A stretch of DNA of 64,000 nucleotides, from positions 7,670,001 to 7,734,000 of the forward strand of contig OY718805.1 of assembly GCA_963070105.1 (NCBI GenBank), written 5' to 3'. Source of the stretch: Litomosoides sigmodontis (Eukaryota; Nematoda; Chromadorea; Rhabditida; Onchocercidae). A model generated the notes under the pieces. That model saw only the letters and a list, made by a program, of their open reading frames with translations, was not told the DNA's origin and did not search any database. Shown piece by piece: positions 57,401 through 64,000 of the stretch. The stretch's first letter is position 1. Each line of letters opens with the position of its first letter. A program made the position numbers and the translations under genes.

Positions 57401-58875
57401 CATCCTAGTGACCCGAAGAAATTATTGGAAAAGGAATTTTGCGAATTTAACTGCGACACCTATCTAAAAGCATACCTGAATGATATCACATTGTTTACCT
57501 TGAAACCACCTTCCTCCAATTTGTGAATGGCCGTTGCAATGTGTTCACTCTCAGGCGCAATTTGCTTCACTTCCAGTTGCCATTTTCCCTCACTCAGTCG
57601 ACCTAACATACAGTATTCATCACCGTATTCCTCCATACTAATTGGTGCCTAACTGCGTAATACCGTATAAATGCCACCAACCTTAAAATTAGATCAGTAA
57701 TCAGGAATGATAAATTATGCATTGATCAAATTATCAATCATTTATTACGTAAGCGAAGGTTAAGCGAAGCGCTACTGCCCCATCACCATCTTCAGATAGT
57801 TGCGCTAGAAATTTCACAATATTTCAGATCGATAAATGTTTCGAGCTAAACGTGCTTAGAGTAATGAAAAGAAAAAAATTGATGAAAGCAATGAGCTTAC
57901 ATGCAGATATCATCACAATCTCTTACATTTTATTCCTTTCATCCTTCCGCATGCAATTTTTTAAAAAGGGAAAATGAAATTTGCTATTTTAAAATTTATT
58001 CTATTTTATCCTCTCTTTTTTTAACATTAACAACCTTGTGACTGTCGATTTTCTAAATCAAACACTGTTAATTTCGTTAAAAAAAAAGAACAGAACTTCT
58101 GTAATCGATATGCTAATATCATTTTCAACTTTCCTCCCTACTACCTAATAAGGATTACGGCAGGTTAGTTTAGGACTATAACGATATAACCGAAACTGAA
58201 TTAAATTGCAAACTGTAGAGAAGATGTCGCTCAAATATTTTCACAACTTTCACTTTTCAATTGCTTAAATTTTGCTCTTTGATATTTTGTCCATCACTTT
58301 TGAACGTCATATTAGCAAAACGTTCTCACTTCTTCAACCGTTGGAAAACATAAATTTTTTTTTATTGAATTTCTAAACTAATAGCTCTCATTGATCTTCG
58401 ATTCTCTCTCTTCCACATTCCGATCAATGATCAGTACAAGCAAAAAAAAAAGAAGGAGAGAACGTGAAATGAAAAATGAAATTTATTACACATTCACCGA
58501 TCTTTGCATATCTTTTCATGAAAACAAATGAAGCTAATAATCAATATAATAACATCTTTGCTATCTTAATTTTCCGTGTTCTTTTAAATTTAAAATTATA
58601 ATTAAATTAAAATTTTCAATTACAAAAACGAAAACAAAGTTAGCAATAAAACATCTCATAAATATCACGAAATCTTTAATGGTCAATTTCTGAAATTTCA
58701 TACTTTATTAGCATCTTCCCAGGAACATTCGAAAACGCAACGTCCCTCACGTCGTGCTGTTTCACCTGCGTCCATAGGAAACAATTTTGATTGCTCAATG
58801 TTCGTTCATTCCTGCTAATGCCATTTCAATTTTCGTCGTCGACAACGATCGTAACATACGTCCACTACTTGCCAT
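51460..58875 (-). pseudogene. gsy-1: Glycogen synthase with several frame-breaking lesions
   Basis: Twelve exons (58704-58875, 57499-57681, 57279-57385, 56351-56508, 55932-56089, 55342-55512, 53954-54196, 53419-53592, 52729-52876, 52334-52512, 51867-52066 and 51460-51577) cover a full GT3 glycogen synthase of about 667 residues. It makes glycogen from UDP-glucose in the cytosol. Signatures: RSLST (site-2-like phosphosite), [77 protein letters not shown] and SRRQRIIMRNRTERLS. Lesions: a +1 shift in exon 1; TAG where Lys is expected in GGIYTVLRS-K-API (exon 2); a 5-base TAAAT duplication after ESLARLN (exon 7); and a one-base phase mismatch between exons 7 and 8. HEWQAGVG also appears as HEWQLVRVG. 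Conservation elsewhere is high, so the breaks are recent or are sequence errors. Labelled pseudogene only because the given sequence cannot be translated. Confidence 0.8.
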
Positions 58876-58917
58876 TGTTTTATTCTTCTTTCTTTTTCTT
58901 TTTTTTGCCACAATAAA

Positions 58918-58932
58918 ATCTGTTCTGTAAAA
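58918..58932 (-). promoter_or_regulatory. Candidate trans-splice acceptor of glycogen synthase
   Basis: On the minus strand a T-rich tract ending TTTTACAG lies about 50 bases upstream of the glycogen synthase ATG and about 85 bases after the upstream gene's stop. That is where a spliced-leader site in an operon would be. Confidence 0.35.
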
Positions 58933-59014
58933 TAAATAACAATAAAAAAATTAAATTTAATTTAAATTTTCCTTCTAATTATGAGAAAGGCAAAGTAAAT
59001 GATAGAGTAAAAAG

Positions 59015-59711
59015 TCACATACAACTGTTGCATGATAATCCATCAGCTAAATCTCTTAATTCAAATTTGAATTTATGACGGTAGGATAAAATGACACCAT
59101 GAAAGCGTCCGATCCATTCATTCATCTAAATGATTGAAATATAAAAATTAAATTCAAAACAAGTGACAACAAAAAGCTTTTTCTACAAAAAAATTCAAAC
59201 AATAAGCTCGCAATTAGCAAAAAGTGAATATAATGAATGAACCTGAACTGTTAAACAAATTATTTGAAAAAAAGTGTGATGAAACTTCTTTAAAAATTAA
59301 GTAGGCTAATTAGTAGTACTGATTATTCATTGTTCAAATTAATATTGTCATTTAATTATCGTGCTATCTTATTCGTAGCAGTTGAAATGAGGTGTTTAAA
59401 CTGTAATTTGTAATTTAAAACCACCGGACCATGAAATTTAACGAGTTAAGACCGCGCTCAAAACACTAAAATCGATAATTAATGAGTAATGGATGAAATT
59501 GGAAAAATTAATTAACTCATTGTGCATACTCGAAAAGAAATCAATTTAGACTTGACAATAAGAGAAGCTAAATCATACGCGCATACCTCAATTACCTTAC
59601 TTTGCTCGAAATTTATGAAGGTATTTTCACGTATAGAGTGACGTCAGATAAGTTGTGCGATTTCAGGTTCCCTAACAAATCGAATCATACGATGCATTTG
59701 TGATAAACTTT
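59015..59711 (-). pseudogene. 3' exons of an unrecognised gene with an in-frame stop
   Basis: Two exons, 59587-59711 and 59015-59125, join in phase 0. The first reads SLSQMHRMIRFVREPEIAQL then I, a TGA codon, and RHSIRENTFINFEQSKVIE. The second reads MNEWIGRFHGVILSYRHKF and ends ADGLSCNSCM before a TGA stop. Composition, splice sites and phase look genuinely coding. The internal TGA is most simply a CGA (Arg) to TGA change. Upstream exons were not identified and no family was recognised. The stop lies 139 bases before the glycogen synthase ATG, a distance compatible with a nematode operon. Confidence 0.4.
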
Positions 59712-60790
59712 CTAGTATACTTTTAAAATTTTAAGTAAATTCGAATGTTTGGAATATTTTTTCCAAGAAAAAAAGTTTAGTCATTTTTTTTCTTACATCA
59801 ATGATTTGAAATTACAAAAATTATATTTGATTTTAGAAGTTTTTTTTTCAAAGAAACAAGTCGCATTCGTGCTGTTCATTTAATTGATAAAATTATCATT
59901 GACGCTTTTTAAATGAAATATAAAGAGTGAAATTTGATTGGAATTAAAGGAAAAAATTTTTTTCAAAGTTAATTTGAGAGCTTCGGATAGCGAGAAATGA
60001 GGGGAGAGGAATCTTATAGGAATCTTTTCCGACAACACGTTGAAGCAAACAATCCGACGTGTTTGCATTAATTAATTAGCGCTAAGAAATGCTGTCAGAA
60101 AGGCACTGTTCTCGTTCCGCTTATTTTGAAACAAACTTTGAGAAAAAAAAAGAGGAAAAAACGTCGGATCGTTGAGCGTACCGGCTGTGCTACAGGTAAA
60201 TGAGGAAAGTTGAAGAGTTTGTGGGCAGAAGAGATTAATTTAAAATGGTTTATTCCCAACTCATTTCCTAATATTAATCAATTGATTAATTAACTAATTA
60301 GCCATTACGTGAATTTTAGACTATCGAACGTAATTATTTAGCATAAAAAATAAACTGTAAAAAACAAGAACGCTAATTTCATTTGTATAATAATAACAAC
60401 AGTAACAATAATTGCAACTGTTTACAATAATTTTTTAAAATTCATTTCAATAAAATTAAGAGCATTTTATCTGTTATAAATTATTCGACTAATGTTTAAT
60501 CTAAAAATATTATTTTTTTTTAGAAAAAAAGAAGAATAATGGAAAAAAAAGAAGAATAGTTTTAAAATTTTAATGAAAAATTTTTAAATGCTGTAATAAA
60601 GTGGCAATTTCAGAGTGTCCTAACATTCCTGAACCTAACAGTTCCGGTTTATTCATACTTCGGTTCCGGAAAGAGATCATAAAATAGCTTGCTTTTTTTT
60701 AAAAAAAAGAGAAATTACGAAAACAAGCGAGTAGAACTGACAGTGAACTAAGATATCGTTGCAATTCGTTCTCTTAACATTTTTGGATGG

Positions 60791-60927
<137 letters not shown>

Positions 60928-62947
60928 ATCGATGTTCACTTTTTTCTCTGACATCCTAAATTGTTCCTTTTTCTTCTACTATTTCTAATGAATGATAATC
61001 ACCAAACGAATGTTACCCATTCTCAGTTGCTTTTTTTCTTTGTACTTTGTTGAGAGTTCATTTTCACTGATAGTCGCTTCACTTTACTAATAAGCTTATC
61101 CACCCACATCTCTAGCACTCTAACATCTCTAACACTTCTCACATCCATAAATTTTTTTTTTAAATGTATTTCATTTTGTTTATTGAAATAATCTTTAGTA
61201 GTAATGATAACTGAAAATCATCATTCATTTGTGGTGCTAATCAATCAGTTAGTTAGTTGTTTGTTTTTTTCTTTCGCCACCAATGAATGAATGAATTAAC
61301 AATGTCGCACTAATTATGCGAAATAATTTTAGAGAAATCATAAAGCAAGCAAATTTGATTCACTCTTCTTTTGGCACCCAAAAATAATTCACGTGAGGAA
61401 AACGTGCAACAAATATGAAATCCTCAAAATTTCATTGCTTCAAAAAATTATTAACTATTATTATTCGGTAAAGATTTCCAAATGCTTACACTCATTTGCA
61501 CTGATAATTGTGGAGGAATTAATTTAAACGAAATCAATTAACCTCAGTTTGAGCACGTGATCTTAGCTCAATAGAGTGCTTTTGATAATTCCGCCACATC
61601 AATCATCATTACCTATCATTTATCACTTCTTAGGGTCAGATATCAGGTCATTGCATTCCTTCACTATCATGAGGAAGTGTATTTCTGTAGTGCTGCAGCA
61701 GTTCATGTGAACTTCAATTTATCAAAAATAAGAAAAAAATTTTTTTTAGGAGCAAAATGCGCAGGAAATTCGTCAATTTCACTATATCAACGACAATTTC
61801 GTTCATCAGAACAACACCGAATATTTGATCGTTTCATTTAATTTACTTTAACTGGTGACTTTTACTCTCTGCATGTTCTTTCTTATTTCATTTCACTTTT
61901 TCAAATGTATAAGAAATTCCGCACATCTCGCATTTACATAGTTCAGCACTATGCTTTCTTTCACTTTAGCTTAAATCAATTTTTCAAAAATTCTGTCCAT
62001 TTCATAGGCATAACTAATATCATATAATGCACGATGATAGATGAAACTGGCAATGTACAAAGATTTGATAGACTCAGCCAGTGGCCTGGAAAGGCTTAAT
62101 ACGTTCAGCTTAATGCAATAGGTCAAAGGCTTAATACAATGATTGGCCTAATGCATTCTCAGCCAGTCATTTAATATGATATCCTTTAACTCATTAAGGG
62201 AAAGGCTATCAGTATTACTTACAGTGCAATCCTATCGTCGTAGCAGCTTCTGTGGAGATGAAGAACCGGTTAATACCTGGAAAGGTATTAGCGGATGATG
62301 ATGAGAATTTTTACGCAACAAGAAGTAATCTCATTTGTCATTTACGGTGAAGTATAATTTTAATTTTAGCAACGCTTGCGTAATCAAGCATTGTTAACAA
62401 CAACTGTTGCATTCTTCCTGTAACAAGAAGAATCACTCCTCATATTTTCAACGATTTCATTCCTAAAATTCAAACTTAATTTTATTCTCTATTCAATTTA
62501 TAATTGAATAGATTTACATGAGCAAAAGCCACCAATAATACTTTTCTACCATCTAGTTTAGTAGCACGTGTAATTTGGCACTTTTTGAAAATGTTCCAAC
62601 AATCTGCAAGCTATCATAAGTGATGGTAACAATTCTCCGCCATTACTTCCTCCTGTCCTACGAAGCATTCGTTAGCTGAACAAAGGCAGCAGAAAAATAA
62701 AATATTCTCCGCGCTATTTGGTTGCTTTGGCTACGATTTGAAGTATATGAAAATTTAAATGATTGGCTGTATGACAAATGAATCGAATTGTAGTGGTTGA
62801 AAAGAGAAATGGAAGAGGAAGTAAGGCATTGAAATCTTTTTTTTCATTTAGCCTAATTCGCTAGCGATGAATTTATAAACGGAGAAATTTGTCAATAGAC
62901 TGACAGAGGGTAGTAGTAAAAAAAATGATGAAAGTATATTTGAAGGT

Positions 62948-63003
62948 GTAGTAGTAGTAATTATAGTAGTAGTAGTAGTTGTTGTTGTTGTGGTAGTAGC
63001 AGT
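62948..63003. repeat. GTA/GTT trinucleotide repeat
   Basis: Compound trinucleotide repeat with short interruptions. Confidence 0.85.
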
Positions 63004-63380
63004 GGTAGGGAAGAATTTTGAATTTCGTTCCAATAGCATATGCATATATGTATATATGCTTCACTGATCATCTACCATAAAATGTTTTATGTAAAAAGCA
63101 ACCATCAACAAAAGTCATTTCTCTTCAACGATCATTTAATTCATTCTTATTTTATTACATTTTATCAATGATAATTTATAGATAGAGATTTTATTAGGGA
63201 TTTATTCCAATTAGCTGAAAAGTTTCAGTCAGAAATAATTGCTTATTATTTTAAAATTAAAACAATTTTCAAATAAATGCAATTAATATACTTTTTTTAA
63301 AAATTTTGGTGAATTTTTTTTTTAATTTTATTTTAAAGGAGCTATAACTTTCATGGTAATATAACTTCTAAATACTTATC

Positions 63381-63940
63381 ATGGGTTTGTTGCAACAGGA
63401 CCGACAACAGCTAATGATCTTATTTGTTTACTCATTACAACGACAGTTACTATTAATTGCGCTTTTATTACAATTGCCACCTTTACAACGCAACTCTGAC
63501 GTGTCAGCTCAGTGGATTACAGTTGCTGGTAAAAATTTTTTTCCAAAAGGCTTTGAAAAGTTCTAAAAAATTTCAATGCCCTTTTGTGAGTAAAATAACT
63601 TTAGCGGTTTTCCTCTTCCCTCTTTTCCTCCATTGTGATAAATGAGATTGAAGTGCAATTCAAATCACTGAGTTACATCACTGTAAATCATTGATGTAAT
63701 TACTATGACGTGATTCGGCACACTTACGTGTTTTCCCTATTACTACAGAATTTTCGATGCGTGTACCAGGTGGCTGTGTAGCTATTCCCGGCACTAACGA
63801 TACTAGAAAAGATTCACTACAACAGTTTGACTGTGGTGGCGGCAGCAAACTGCTACCACAACATCAACAACAACGTCGTTGTATTCCACTTCAACATTTC
63901 CACGACGGAATCACTGATTGCCCCGATGGAAGTGATGAGT
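63381..63940 (+). CDS. Signal-peptide protein with LDL-receptor class A-like module (partial, 5' end)
   Basis: Exons 63381-63528 and 63749-63940 join at a phase-1 intron (GCTG/GTAAAA; CTACAG) and the second ends at a GAGT/GTAAGT donor, so the gene continues beyond the window. Exon 1 carries a signal peptide with core LLLIALLLQLPPL. Exon 2 encodes RRCIPLQHFHDGITDCPDGS followed by DEC, a low-density-lipoprotein-receptor class A calcium-binding pattern. The cysteine normally just before the DG pair is His here. A Gln-rich loop (QHQQQ) lies between FDCGGG and RRC. Probably a secreted or type I membrane protein; the number of further modules and the function cannot be seen. Confidence 0.72.
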
Positions 63941-64000
63941 GTAAGTTTGCTTGATTGAAATTCATATTTTTGATTGTAATTTTGCTGATAACTGATAGTT

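Overview
This is eukaryotic, AT-rich DNA from a nematode, most likely a clade III (spirurid or filarial-type) worm. The evidence is a nematode-style MSP-domain gene, two tandem nematode CC-domain secreted proteins, many small exons with GT..TTTCAG introns, and splice acceptors lying just upstream of start codons, as expected for spliced-leader trans-splicing. I place it by gene content only; the species cannot be fixed from this window.

Layout. 1-4886: no gene seen; CA/TA microsatellite and GC-rich repeats. 4887-7343 (+): MADF-domain regulator, six exons, intact. 11142-16786 (-): MCM2, with one intron-like segment lacking an AG acceptor and E2F-like sites upstream. 18022-19272 (-): MSP-domain protein with a long Lys/Glu tail. 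20320-21397 and 22476-23409 (+): tandem secreted CC-domain paralogues. 24151 to about 30113 (-): KNL-1 kinetochore scaffold, 5' exon unresolved. 31926-32967 (+): ribosomal protein L26. 33279-34489 (-): unrecognised five-exon 144-residue protein. 35840-43473 (-): SLC33A1-type acetyl-CoA transporter, twelve exons, intact, with an antisense dynein-light-chain-like gene nested in a large intron (39572-39941, +). 43474-51459: gene-poor, with minisatellites and unassigned exon-like pieces. 51460-58875 (-): glycogen synthase with several lesions. 59015-59711 (-): 3' exons of an unrecognised gene, 139 bases upstream of glycogen synthase, with an in-frame stop. 60100-63380: repeat-rich, including a 135-base GT run. 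63381-63940 (+): 5' part of a signal-peptide plus LDL-receptor class A protein that runs off the window.

The genes do not form one pathway. MCM2 and KNL-1 are cell-cycle genes, while L26, the acetyl-CoA transporter and glycogen synthase are housekeeping or metabolic. The strongest observations are: (1) two previously untracked small secreted proteins with identical exon-phase architecture, a tandem duplication; (2) a glycogen synthase locus whose residues are well conserved but whose frame is broken at several points, beside another gene with a nonsense codon, while neighbouring multi-exon genes (acetyl-CoA transporter, MADF, L26) splice cleanly in frame; (3) a nested antisense gene. I see no CRISPR array, bacterial operon, transposase, viral gene or tRNA that I could support.
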